Below, piece after piece: positions 1 to 27,600 of a stretch of DNA of 62,631 bases. The DNA comes from Branchiostoma floridae (taxonomy: Eukaryota; Chordata; Leptocardii; Amphioxiformes; Branchiostomatidae): NCBI RefSeq assembly GCF_000003815.2, contig NC_049986.1, forward strand, positions 24,767,276 to 24,829,906, given 5' to 3'. The translations under genes and the position numbers were made by a program. The notes under the pieces were generated by a model. That model was given only the letters and a program-made list of their open reading frames with translations, was not told where the DNA came from and searched no databases. Within the stretch, counting starts at the first letter, position 1; each line of letters begins with the position of its first letter.

Positions 1-321
1 GGAGACAGGCAAGATCAGCGCTTCCACCCACAATAAATGGCAACACTCCTAGAATAAGTAACTGAATGCTCGTAGAAGGCCAACAGTCCTTTCAGACTCT
101 GCAAGAAGAAGCCATGTTGAGCCTACATTTTATGTGCTTCAGAGCCCATGAAGACTGTTTAGAGGCTATAGCTTCTGCTGGCGTTATAACGCTATGGGAC
201 CAAATGAAATGGAATTCACATCAGAACATATACATTGTAAGAGGGAATCTGTAAAATATACATTTTGCCTTCTCCTGGTGACGCCTCTACAATGCCCTGT
301 ACATGTACAATGTGTGTACAG

Positions 322-754
322 TAGGGCTGGGTATCGGTACAGCGTACCGGTACAAAACCGGTTTTCCTCATTGGACCGGTCCAGAAAAACCGGACCTGAA
401 AAAATTAGGTAGACCGGATGTTGGACCGATTAGAAAATTAACAGATTATTTTATCAGGCATTCACACGTTTTGGCGCTTGCAGGTGGAAGAAAATAACAA
501 GAGTGAAGTAGAGTAGAGTTTATAGTAATTTCTACCAAGTTTTACAGCCAATCGTACAGGTACAGTTAGCGTTGTAGGATTTTAAAACCCCAGTGTAAGT
601 CTAATACTCCACCAAACAGATTTCTTTGTAGTGAAATGGACCATTGGTATCAGTCATATTGCATCAGGTCCAGGTTCAGGTCCGGACCTGGACCTAATCC
701 TCTGGACCTGAACCGGACCTGGACCTGAATTTTCTGTACCGGTACCCAGCCCTA
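322..754. mobile_element. hAT-like MITE with 8-bp target-site duplication
   Basis: The 433-bp element starts with TAGGGCTGGGTATCGGTAC and ends with its near-perfect inverse (one mismatch in 19). It is flanked on both sides by the direct repeat GTGTACAG (314-321 and 755-762). An 8-bp duplication with short terminal inverted repeats is the signature of hAT transposition. Inside are further inverted pieces built on CCGGACC/GGACCTG. There is no transposase frame, so it is non-autonomous. Confidence 0.85.
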
Positions 755-1936
755 GTGTACAGGCAGTATAACACAAACAACAAGCCATGACTACATACGA
801 GATTCTCAGTCCTTTTATTTCCAGTGAAGCCACTGCCAGGCTTCCCATGTGCAGGGGAAATAAATATGTCAGTGTAACAGTCTGTAGTCTGCTGAGCTGT
901 GGCTCTTCTACAGTGGCTATCAGTAGACTGCTGTATTCTGTGTCCACAATAGCCGTCTGTGGTCTGCTATAATTTACACGAGCTGTCTGTGGTCTGCTAT
1001 AATCTACACGAGCTGTCTGTCGGTGTCTGATATCAGTTATAATGGTGACAATTATATTATGGCACAGGTTTGTAAAGCACTGAGTGGGAAATTGTCAATT
1101 TTACATGTGTGACCGTTGTTTTAACACAGAAATTGGAGTGGGAACTTTCCCTTTGGCTGCCACCTCACCTACTCCCTTGCCTTGCAACATGTAAAGCTGG
1201 TATCTCACTGAAGCTGTGGGCACATTGGCATTGTCTCTGCAACTTGACAGATTGCTGAACAAATTTCATTTGTAAAACAATCTCTTATGATCTATGTATT
1301 TTGTAGGGACTGGGTAGGTAGGTGTTTTGTTGTCCTTTTAGTGTTACGTTTTGCATGATACAATGTATTTCCATTACAAAACCCATGGTAACAAACAAAG
1401 TCAATTTAAAATGCAGCACCACTGCTATCGTGTCACAGTCAAGAGAGATACCAGCTTCAGTAGGCCTAGGAGGTACAACTCTAGAACATTTGTCCTTACT
1501 CATAACACATGGGGAACAATATTATGCACAAGTTTGGCCCAAATTCCACAAATGACAAAGTACGTAACAACATGCAACTATGAGTGACTACCGGTAGACG
1601 GTAGTATACATGATACACAATGTTACGTTCCTCTGTTAGAACAGGTTCCACCTTGACCTAAACCTGAGTTCTGTTCTGATAAAGATAACTTAGGTTACAG
1701 ATCTTTCAAACGGTCTTTTACAAGCTGGAGTGAAGTCTAAATTGTTCCTCGTAAGTTGCAGATAACAACTAACAAGTTATTACACATTTACAGTATGGGC
1801 AGTGAATTACACACAGGAACAGTGGTACATTATCACAACCATCCTGCCTTCATAATTCCCTTGTCAACATTGAGTTGCTATTTGAATGAAAGCTTCTCTG
1901 TGTTGGTATAATCTATAGTTGTAGAGTTTAAACTTT

Positions 1937-2065
1937 GTTCCAACACAAAAGAAAGAAACTCACCATGAATTTTTGGTCAAACTTCTGGGACATCAGCAAA
2001 GTGAATCTGAAGAAGGTCGACGAGCTTGACCAAAAATTTATGGTTTCTTTCTTGTGTGTTGGAAC
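1937..2065. mobile_element. Palindromic (foldback) element, copy 1
   Basis: The left half (GTTCCAACACAAAAGAAAG, then a TTTTTGG motif) returns as its reverse complement at the right end (2025-2065), giving imperfect arms of about 40 bp around a centre that contains GTCGAC. A diverged relative with the same arm ends and centre lies at 25291-25445. Confidence 0.6.
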
Positions 2066-2991
2066 TATTGAGCTGCTATATCAAACCACAGCCCTTAGCT
2101 TCCCCTGCCTAACACTAGTAACACTGAAACCTGTTTCCTCAGCCATCTACCTGTACTGACTCTACACATGCTCACATTGCCTACCAGCCAAACATTGCAC
2201 AGAACTTCAGCCTGTTCAGGCATTGGCACCGACTTAAGTAACTACATTTGTGTTATGAGATGTCTATCTACCTGGCATAAGTGTGTCCACAATTGCTATG
2301 TAAGGCCCAATACACTTCATGCTGTACTTGTCTGTTTTACATAGTTGACCAGGGCGCTATGTTGGATGCAACACATTTCAATGAAATGCTGTACAGTTGG
2401 GTGGATGTACTATCCTAACAATGACATACATGTTCTTTCTTCTATGTCATGCTTTTATTTCTGTGATTATGCATATATGGTAGACTTAAGAATTCCTTAC
2501 GGATTCCAAATTCCTCAGTCTAACACAAACTGAGTTTCAGTTTCAGTTTCAGAGTCTGTTCTGTGATATATGCCAGTCTGACTGGTGGAAGGGCTGATAG
2601 TTGTAATTTAGTCAGGATACAAATTTATGGAGTTTTGTCAAATTTTCCTGCTTTTGATGAAGTTGCACATTTCCCCTCCCTGCAGCAAACATGGACTAAC
2701 CCAAGGCTTGCACCTTCCGTGGTCCACACAACACACACCACCAGACTACAGTACATGTACACACAGCCTAGCTTGGACAGAATTACACATAGTGTACAAG
2801 CATGGTGGTAACATTGGCATGAGGTAGTCAGGTCTCCAGTAGCTCTGAGCATGAACCTAACTCACTGACTCTTACATTACACTCACAGAATCCATGAAAA
2901 TGAAAAACAAAAAATCTTTGCAAGATTATGACCAAAAATTGAAGATTTACAATTCATTCCTGGATATTAACTCTTCCTCTCTTATTTACAG

Positions 2992-3117
2992 GACGACACA
3001 GACAACAAATATTTCCAGATCACGACATTCCTCCAACGACCTTCAGGCGGTGGCTATCTAAGGACATCAAGATGGCCGCACTGCTCTCTGCCCTTCACCA
3101 TGGCAACAGGCTCCTGA
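2992..3117 (+). other. Exon-like segment overlapping the E2 last exon (uncertain)
   Basis: A strong pyrimidine tract and CAG (2989-2991) are followed by 41 open codons ending in TGA at 3115-3117, beginning DDTDNKYFQITTFLQRPS. It could be the last exon of a plus-strand gene that starts left of the window and overlaps the 3' end of the E2 gene. I do not recognise the peptide and found no partner exon, so it may be chance. Confidence 0.2.
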
Positions 3118-3443
3118 TTGGTCACCCTGGGCTTCATCATGGCAACAGGTTCCTGATTGGTCACCCTGGGCTTCACCATGGCAACAGGTTCCTGATTGGT
3201 CACCCTGGGCTTCACCATGGCAACAGGTTCCTGATTGGTGGCCCGGGGCCCTGTCCCATCATGCACGTCTCCCTCCTCGACCTGGTTCCTCTGGAAGTAG
3301 TAATCCTCCACGACCCCGCCCTGCAGGGAGAGCCGCACCTTCTCCGCAAACTCCTCCCAGTTCATGCACGGCTCGAAGAAGGGCGACAGTGGCTCCTCAA
3401 GGTTAGGGTGGTACAGCAAGAACAGCAGCCCGATGATCACATC
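3054..3443 (-). CDS. E2-like gene exon 3 (C-terminal half and repeat tail)
   Basis: The acceptor CCCAG (minus strand) precedes GAT GTG ATC. The exon encodes [20 protein letters not shown], the C-terminal helices and the repeat tail. TAG at 3054-3056 ends the frame. It is phase 0 and joins exon 2 without loss. Confidence 0.8.
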   Translation of the reverse strand, partial: DVIIGLLFLLYHPNLEEPLSPFFEPCMNWEEFAEKVRLSLQGGVVEDYYFQRNQVEEGDVHDGTGPRATNQEPVAMVKPRVTNQEPVAMVKPRVTNQEPVAMMKPRVTNQEPVAMVKGREQCGHLDVLR

Positions 3444-4838
3444 CTGGGGACAGAAAACATAAAACATGGTTTATCCTTATTAACAAATAAGCCCCTGCAG
3501 TTCCTACAACTGTAGCTAGGGGGCTCCTCCAGGTTGGGGTGATACAGCAGGAACAGCATCCTGAAGCCTGGAAACTGGGCGTGAAGACTAGCCAACTGCT
3601 GCCCACCCTGTGGCAGGGAATCATGCAGCAGTATAATCAAATACTGGATAGTAGTACATGTACTTAGTATCCAGTATTTGATTTTACTTCTGCTGGGATC
3701 CCTAGTACTATTACTAGGATACTATTATCAATCATGGTCCTACCTCCAGTGTGAAGGTTGGCTGCCACTCATCCAGCATGGACAAACATATCTCTCCCTC
3801 ATACTCATCCACAGTGTCGATGTTGGGGTGGTAGATGTTGGTCAGGCAGACGACACGGGGCGGGTACTGGGGGTACTGGTCGTGTAGAGAGAACTGGAGA
3901 GGAGAAAAACAAGTGTTTTATACTGTTTTGTACAGTGTCGATGTTGGGATGGTGTCGATGTTGGGATGGTAGATTTTATACTGTTTTATACAGTGTTGAT
4001 GTTGGGGTGGTAGATGTTGGTCAGACAGACAACATGTGGCGGGTACTGGGGGTACTGGTCATGTAGAGAGAACTGGGGGTGATAGGTCATAGGTTATAAT
4101 GTTATTCTCAATCACAAGTTCACAGGTGTCTCACATGGTGTTGATGGTGTGATTTCTAATCAGAACTTACTTTAAATTTTAATACCTAAGGAAGCCAAAT
4201 TTACGTACATCATTGGACTAGGTAGGTAGGTACGTAGTAAGTATAGCTACATGGTTGTGTTACTGTGTTATGGTTGTAAAAGTGACATTTTATAAATATC
4301 AAAGTCTTAATAGTGTGTTCTATTGATAGATAATATAATGATGATAGCAATGATGTATTTTATTGAGTTCTGAAAACAAAAGCCAATAGGCTGTGCAGGA
4401 TTGATAATTTATATCTTTAACAAACAAAAAATCATCATCATAATTTTGGAATGTGACTTTTAAAATTAAGTACATGTAGCACTATGGCATTATTTTTGTG
4501 GACATAAATATCGTACTAGTATGACATTATTTCCATTGCGCCATGCCATGCGGTGTTACATCACATTGCGAGGGGTGAATAGTGTGCCATGACAATGTAC
4601 CGAACATCATGTATGACCAGGTATGAAAAAATAAATCAGTAGAAACTAAACGGTAAACCCTTCCCCGTACCTTAAACGTGAATCGGCCCCGCCTGTACAG
4701 CCCATCTTTAGGCACGATGTCCACCCCGAACTGTAGCGGCGCGCTCCCCCAGTCTTCTACCGCCGCCTGGCCCGCAGAGATCCGCTCCACGTTCCGCAAC
4801 AACTGGTGGAACTCCTGCGCCAGCCCAGAGTACTTCAT
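3054..4838 (-). CDS. UBE2M/UBC12-like ubiquitin-fold conjugating enzyme (E2), 3 exons
   Basis: The CDS joins 4671-4838, 3744-3893 and 3054-3443 on the minus strand (235 residues plus stop), and all junctions have AG/GT borders. Residues 1-20 form the E2 N-terminal helix ([13 protein letters not shown]). Next come '[11 protein letters not shown]', a YPQYPPRV segment, the HPN motif (residues 78-80), the active-site Cys92 in GEICLSML, and '[13 protein letters not shown]'. The end of the core, '[17 protein letters not shown]', resembles the UBE2M C-terminus. The HPN-to-Cys spacing is four residues longer than in UBE2M. The N-terminal extension that UBE2M uses to dock its E1 is missing. The start is fixed by an in-frame TGA just upstream. 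After the core comes a tail of about 70 residues containing a 12-residue repeat. The fold is clear. NEDD8 specificity is only inferred, because UBE2F or another divergent E2 remains possible. It shares a promoter region with KIFAP3. Confidence 0.82.
3092..3242 (-). repeat. 36-bp coding minisatellite in the E2 C-terminal tail
   Basis: Four near-identical 36-bp units (12 residues each, core [11 protein letters not shown] with R(A/V) before it) lie inside the last E2 exon. One unit carries a Met-for-Val change. The unit length keeps the reading frame. The CCATGGCAAC core recurs once per unit. Confidence 0.9.
3500..3580 (-). repeat. Decoy copy of the exon 3 acceptor edge (E2-like gene)
   Basis: A diverged copy of the first 45 or so bases of exon 3 (encoding [12 protein letters not shown]) follows an AG-ending pyrimidine tract on the minus strand. 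It lies in the intron upstream of the working exon. Its frame after the match is not the E2 tail. Confidence 0.7.
3744..3893 (-). CDS. E2-like gene exon 2 (HPN motif and catalytic Cys)
   Basis: The 150-bp, phase 0 exon begins after CTCTCCAG and ends before GTAGGACC on the minus strand. It encodes [15 protein letters not shown], the HPN box and the catalytic cysteine. Confidence 0.88.
3991..4075 (-). repeat. Decoy copy of the exon 2 acceptor edge (E2-like gene)
   Basis: About 80 bp nearly match the start of exon 2 ([12 protein letters not shown] through HPNI) behind a CCCCCAG acceptor on the minus strand. It stops before the active-site cysteine. A shorter repeat of the 'gtgtcgatgttgggatgg' piece is found at 3935-3970. 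Confidence 0.75.
4671..4838 (-). CDS. E2-like gene exon 1 (start codon)
   Basis: This exon has 56 codons from ATG (4836-4838) to the donor AAG|GTACGG. An in-frame TGA lies eight codons or fewer upstream, so no longer N-terminus is possible in this exon. Confidence 0.8.
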
Positions 4839-5757
4839 CCCGACGTCTTCAACGCGTCAAGACGCTCGGAGGAGGCTGGAAAATTAAGATGGAGACGCTA
4901 AACTCTAGATGCCGCGCCACGCCACGTGGATGGAACGGGCAAAGGTTCGACTCCCCTTCGGGACTTGTACTCGGCTTGCGCCACGAGGTGGGTATTTTTA
5001 GACGTCTACAGCGCTCGGTTGGGTGGTTCGGACGGTTCGGCAGAATATTTCACGCCATTTATAGCCGCCAGCAGCTGCGATATCGTGCAACGTTGTGCAA
5101 TCTTCAATGGACTTAGTGGGACGCGCTTTTGTAATGTCACACTAGGGACATACCATTCCAGGGGTGAAAAATTATCGAGTTTGAAGCACTTATCCTAATA
5201 TGATCAGTATTATCTAAATTCAACATTTCTATTGGATCAAATGTACATATATTATAAGTCTTAATATTTAAGTGTTGTTATTCTTTGACGGTTTCTTTCA
5301 GTTTGAATATGTATTGAATATATGGAAAAAATATATTACCTACTTTTTGCGAAATGGTATGGTCTTTCCTGCACGTGACGTAATCGCGCGAAATCCGGCT
5401 GACCTGAGGTCACCATAGGAAGAGTTCATTATTGTAAATGGGTGGTATCAATAACAGAAGATAAAGTGAATTGAAATATCTATGGCATAATATTCTATTT
5501 GTTCCTAAAAATGTGTAATTCTAAGATATCAAGTTAATATTTCATACCTAAGATGAATGATTTCAAGTCTAGTGAGTTATTCTAAGAAATTGACACATCC
5601 CCAACTTTTGATGGAAGGGTCGAGAAAATCTCCCGCCATGCAGCGCGCAGAATTCCTGTAGAAAATGGCGGCAGAGATGTAAACAGTTTGTAAACAGTGC
5701 AGAAAACCCGGCATTTCTCCTTCCACTGAACACCTGGAACCCAGGCAACACGCCACC
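4839..5757. promoter_or_regulatory. Divergent promoter region of the E2-like gene and KIFAP3
   Basis: The two start codons are 919 bp apart and point away from each other. The stretch has CpG-containing segments, an overlapping E-box (CACGTG, 5372-5377) and CRE/ATF-like TGACGTAA (5376-5383), an everted AGGTCA pair (TGACCTGAGGTCA, about 5400-5412), and a YY1-type AAAATGGCGGC at 5662-5672. The motifs are seen directly. Their use as binding sites is inference. Confidence 0.5.
5665..5682 (+). promoter_or_regulatory. Possible upstream ORF in the KIFAP3 leader
   Basis: If transcription starts near the YY1-like motif, the leader carries a five-codon ORF (ATG GCG GCA GAG ATG TAA) ending 75 bp before the KIFAP3 start. 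Such an ORF can lower translation of the main frame. The transcription start site is not known. Confidence 0.3.
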
Positions 5758-22160
<16,403 letters not shown>

Positions 22161-22525
22161 GGCCACACCAATTTAATTTCTTGGTTCACGGATTCGCTCG
22201 CTCCAATTTTTTGGAAAAAAAAATAAAAATAAAAATTACCACTCAGCAAGTTTTCACCATTAATGAAACCATTCACCAGCTTCCTGGTGTAGCAAATTGG
22301 CCTTTATATAATAAGCTCCTTTAAGTGTGGGTACAGGTGCTGTTACTGAACAATAATAGTTTTTGTACTTTTTTCAAGCTGAAATTTTTTTTTCTTTATG
22401 TTTTGGATTAGCCGTTACCTTTACCCCAACCAACTTACAATTTTTATTTTTATTTTTATTTCGCCAGCTCGCTCCATATTTTTTATGAAAAAATCCGTGA
22501 ACCAAGAAATTAAATTGGTGTGGCC
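22161..22525. mobile_element. PIF/Harbinger-like MITE, copy A
   Basis: The 365-bp element has inverted ends GGCCACACCAATTTAATTTC / its inverse of about 35 bp and a TTA duplication on both sides (22158-22160 and 22526-22528). A 3-bp TWA target duplication is typical of PIF/Harbinger elements. Copy B at 49679-50037 is nearly identical. Confidence 0.88.
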
Positions 22526-22799
22526 TTAATTAGAAGTTGTACAGATACAGTATATAGATGGTACATTAGTATCTGCCAGGTGTCTCTAGAAGCAGTGAGC
22601 ATATACAAATGTATATAGGCCTGTTGGATTTTCCATCTGCTTGTTCTTAAGATGGGAAGTTTTCTTGTGGTTGTATTTTGCCATGCCCAATAACAAGAAT
22701 TCTGATTCACGTACTGCAAGTATAGTCATAATGTATGATAAATTTATTATATTATATTTGATAATAGAGATGTCAAATATTTAAAAAAAAAATGGAAGC

Positions 22800-24388
22800 A
22801 AAGGCGTACATAGGGAAGAAATAACTTTATTCTGCATCAAAAAATACACATAAAAACTAGCTATACAAAGTGTCCAATAAACACACCTACTAAGAGGTAT
22901 CACAGTTTTCTGTAGCACCAGTTTTCTGTAGTTGTAGTACAATATAATTATGGATAATGCTTAAAAATACATAAAGTGATAAAAATCTGATAACTCTTAC
23001 AGAGCCTTTTAATGATGATACTAATTAAGACTAACAAATAAAATATAATGAATAAAGGCAATATTTACAAATAAGGGCAATGGACTGGTATAATTTGCAT
23101 AACTAATTTGCATAAATATTTGCTGCGACTCACAATGACAAACATTACTTCAAGGATATGTTTTTCCACAATAGAATCCTTCTCTTTAACTTTTTGTTTT
23201 CTTAACTTAACTTTGTGAAATGATATAAAATGTTGAAAAACAGGCATAAAATGCTAAATAAGCTATATATAATGTAGATCCTCACATCTGCCTGGAGATA
23301 GCATAATGTGGACATGTTTCAAACGGAGTGCATAAATTTTGAACTCAAGGTAAACTGTACGTATACATTTGGTAACTTAAGCTTGTGGTTTGCAGATACA
23401 TATAAGGTACTGTTAATGCCTGATTGTGAAATGTCATTTGGTTGGAAAGTACAGCATCCCTGAGTTTTTCTATATCATAGGTGAAAAATGTAGCTCGTTA
23501 TCCAATATTCCAAATTGGTCTGACTCATGATCAATGATGACAGGGTAAGTTTCTATGAAATCAAAACAATGTTGTTTTTGAATCAGCATGACATGTACAT
23601 AATTATGCACTCAGCGCTAGCAACAGGGAAGACTTTAGTTAGTACAATGTTAAGTTAGTGCTTGGTAAATTGTTAGAGGTTTCTGGTTCCAACTGATGAA
23701 GTCAATCTTGCTTTCCAATGGCCGTAACATGTAGTTCTTGAAGAATTGTAACCATTACATTTATGTTGAGAGAAGAAAGGTGTACACAAAGAACACAGAA
23801 ACAACACTGGCAGAAATTTAGTCTTCAAAAGTCTGTAGCTCTTAAAGGTGGTACAAAAAATGTATTGATTTAAGGTAAAAATCATCAACATTTGACATTT
23901 GACATGTCCGTAGTACATGATTGTATGAATGATACAACAACAGTGTGACATATTTAAGGTAATTAAAATTCTGACCTTGAGCTAAAGTGTCTTAAACCAG
24001 CAATATTTGACAGACAGAAAGCTAAAAAGTTTAGGTGTGTGGATTCTGGTACATTTATGTCTTGTAAAGCTTAACATCAAAGCCTTGAAGGTCATCAGAC
24101 AGACAAAACAAGAACGTGAAATGGATTCCAAAGGTCATCAAAAGTCTGAGGGTAGCATCATTTGGAAAGTACACTGGCTAATTCCAGGTAACTTTTATTA
24201 AGTTATATCATAACTTTGTATGAAACAAGAACATGGAATCCACAAGGTCATTCATCAAAAGTCCCAGGGCCTGATTGACCTTCAGCTATGCAAGGCAACA
24301 TTTGACGGAAGAATCTGATTACGGTCATGTATGAATGACACAAAGACAACAAGAACGAGTAACCCCCAAGGTCATTCAAGGTCGTTCA
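22800..24388 (-). other. Probable 3' UTR of the FReD gene
   Basis: The 1.6-kb AT-rich stretch between the FReD stop codon and a minus-strand AATAAA (complement of 22826-22831) has no coding frame of note. The first poly(A) signal downstream of the stop codon was not searched exhaustively, so the true end could be nearer. Confidence 0.4.
22826..22831 (-). terminator. Candidate poly(A) signal of the FReD gene
   Basis: A minus-strand AATAAA (plus-strand TTTATT) lies just before the repeat-rich interval that separates the gene from KIFAP3. Confidence 0.35.
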
Positions 24389-24611
24389 TCAAAAGTCCGA
24401 CGGCCTGACCTTCATCTCCACGCCCTTGAGCGAGTAGCTCTTGCCCTTCCAGTGGTACCACTCGATCCCTGTGCGGAAGGTGTGGTTGTACGGCCCCCCC
24501 TGGTGGTACACCCCGTTCAGGTTGGAGAAGTGGCAATTGTTGAACCACCAACCACTACTGCACTGCTCTGCGCAGTGACCCCCGCTGCGGTCGTTGTCAC
24601 GGTCACGCGTG
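24389..24611 (-). CDS. FReD gene exon 8 (calcium site and C-terminus)
   Basis: The exon encodes STRDRDNDRSGGHCAEQCSS, GWWFNNCHFSNLNGVYHQGG and the GIEWYHWKGKSYSL end, with stop TGA at 24389-24391. The acceptor (ATTCATTCAG) is made of the (ATTC)n repeat that borders the assembly gap. Confidence 0.9.
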
Positions 24612-27600
24612 CTGAATGAATGAATGAATGNNNNNNNNNNNNNNNNNNNNNNNNNNNNNNNNNNNNNNNNNNNNNNNNNNNNNNNNNNNNNNNNNNNNNN
24701 NNNNNNNNNNNNNNNNNNNNNNNNNNNNNNAAAGGGTGAAATTTCAAAAAGTGTACCAATCATGCCAGAAAAGTTTGGGGGGGGGTTTTTTTGGTTTGGG
24801 GGTTTTTTGACAAAGGGATGTTTTTTCCCGGGAAATTTAAAAACCCCGTGCAAAACATTTTTCCCTTACTTAAACAGTATATGACTACATTTTGTATATT
24901 GTATGGTTCTACCGCAAACTTAAAACCACCGCAAACACTTTTCCGCTAATGCGAAATTACACCCTTCAAACTTAAATGCATTTACAGTACTTTTTCCATG
25001 TAAAAACTTAAAATCATTCAATGGCTTAGGCAATTTACAGATAAACATTTGAACTTAAACCAATACCAATATTTGAATTTCTCGAAATCAAAACTAACTT
25101 AATATGATCTTAAAACATGGCAGGTTTAAACAAACCTGAACCTCTGCCCGTCGTGGTACACCATGGAGTCGTTGGCGTTGCCGCGGTAACCCGAGACGTG
25201 CAGGCGGTAGTTTTCCTCCGACCCGTCGATGTAGAACTGGTCGTACTCTGCGTGGACAGTTCTGCCAACAAACAGATATTTTATAGAGAATTGCTAAACT
25301 TTCTTTCCAACACAAATTAATATAAGGACTTACCCTAAATTTTTGGCGTGTTCCTGACGTCACTGCTGGAGATAGAGAGGGTCCGTCGACCGAAAATTTA
25401 GGGTAAGTCCCTATATTAATTCGTGTTGGAAAGAAAGTTTAGCAAATTCCATAATGTATTCTACCAACACAGATGAACTATCATGCTAAGAAATAGATAT
25501 TTTCGGAGCACAATTGATTTATCTGATGTTGCCTTGATTTATCTGTCTGTCACTGATTTTGAGTTCCCCCTATTTTGCTTTCTGTTAATTCAAAGTCACA
25601 ATTTGTTGAATAGTTCCTGTGGACGTCCCCCCCCCCCCAACCCACCTTTTAGTTTTCAAAAGGGATAAGGGAAAGCTCATTAATAAGTAGGGCAGTCAGG
25701 AACTAAGGGTGACGGTTGAGAAAGCAGGGTACATCCAGACAGGTGGTTTCGCCGTTGGATGTCCCTGCGTAGGAGGATGCACTAATGGAGATCGAAATAA
25801 ACCAAACCAAACCTGCTATAGCTTCATTCATATACTGTAAATGCAGAAATGTTCGTGGTGGATTAATGTTCGCGGTTTTTCGCGGCGGCTGCTTCACCGC
25901 GAATTTAAAACCACCGCGAACATTTTTCCATGGTAATAAGAGACTACAGTGCATGGTGCTACCACAAAATTAAAACCACCGTGAAAAGTCCATTTTCCCG
26001 CTACCGCGAAATTAAATCCCCGTGAACTTAAATGCATTTACAGTAATCTGTAACTTTGTTCCATTTGGTCATGTCTCACTTACCCCCTCTACCAAGTCCC
26101 ACCCAAACTGCAGGAGATTGCTTACCTGCCGGTCCAGTCAGTGAGGTCGATGCGCAGGCGATAGTTGCGTTGTCGGGTGAGGTAGTACAGGTTGTCAAGG
26201 CCCAGCCAGTGCTCGCCGCTAATCGTGCCGAAACCGCGCACATAGTCCGACCAGTTCCGGTTGAAGTTCACGGTCCCGTCTGAACGGCGCTGTAGGAGGG
26301 AACGGTTCCTTTCTGTTAGATACTTTTGTGCGGATATATGTTTACGGTCTAATGAGACAGATGATCTGTAACTTAAATGTTCTATTTTGTCTTACCCTTA
26401 CCTCTTCTTTCTTGACCTGAACTAAAAGTCAGTCTTTCATGACTAAATAAAGGCTCAAAAACCAAGTAGAGAAGTCTAGGCAAGCAGATTGGTGTCATCA
26501 AAAAACTGCAGGCATTTGTTTACCTTTAGCACGGTCCATCCACCGCCTGCCGTGGCCTTCTCACACTTACCCCCTCTAGCAGCTCCAACCCAAACTGCAG
26601 GAGATTGTTTACCTGTAGCACTGTCCATCTGCCGCCTGCTGTGGCCATGTCACACTTACCCCCTCTAGCAGGTTCTACCCGAACTGCAGACTGCAGATGT
26701 TTGTTTACCTGTAACACAGTCCATCTGCCCCCTGCCGTGGCCATGTCACACTTACCCCCTCTAGCAGGTTCTACCCAAACTGCAGACATTTGTTTACCTG
26801 TAGCAAGGTCCATCCGCCCCCTGCTGTGGCCATGTCACACTTACCCCCTCTAGCAGGTCCCACCCAAACTGCAGGAGTTTGTTTACCTGTAACACGGTCC
26901 ACCCGCCACCTGCCGTGGCCATGTCACATGACACCGGGAAGCTCTGCCAGTCCGTCGGCTCCACCATGTAGATATCAGATTTCAGGTGTCCGGTTACAAA
27001 CCAGTCCGCACAGTCCCGCGGCAGGTTGGTCACCTTGATGACAAGAAACAACAAGAAATCAAACTTTCTTATTCCTCTGTGAAATATCTACTAGACTTAG
27101 TGCATTTCATTGTTTCATGCCCTATCTTCTCAACAGAAGGGGATTTTCATGGAGTATACCATACTACCTTCAAAGAGAGGGTGTTGACCTCTAATATTGC
27201 AGTATTTTAAAATACTGCTAGGGGGCCCAAAATTGCAATGTTTAGTCAGGGCTTCGATAACTACCAACATGTCAAGATTCATACATCACAAGGATCATGA
27301 GCTAACACACGAACACAACCAAAACAGTGCCCCCGTCCTGTGACTACAGGAAAGAAGTGATTAGCAATGGCTTAGTTTTAAGTTGGTATGTGTTACCCAC
27401 TGTGAATGTGTCTAATCCAGCTTTAGATGTTGAATGTTACCATTAAATGATGGCATCTTCTTTATTCTCTGTATTTCATGTAATAAATTAGGAAAATTAG
27501 GAACAAAAAATGGTTAGTTACCATCATGAGGTCTGCCATAGGTTTGTATGCGGAGTCGTATGCAGCGTTTGGTTCCGTGTACTGCGCATCTTTGTACTGT

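Larger units (their letters stand above)
1..2991. other. Intergenic region with no recognised gene
   Basis: No exon chain was found here. It contains an hAT-like MITE (322-754), a short duplication with a unit of about 35 bp near 955-1020 (a 'gtctgctataat..acacgagctgtctgt' motif), and a palindromic element (1937-2065). Open frames are short and show no recognisable domain. A possible acceptor at its right edge (2989-2991) is listed separately. Confidence 0.5.
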
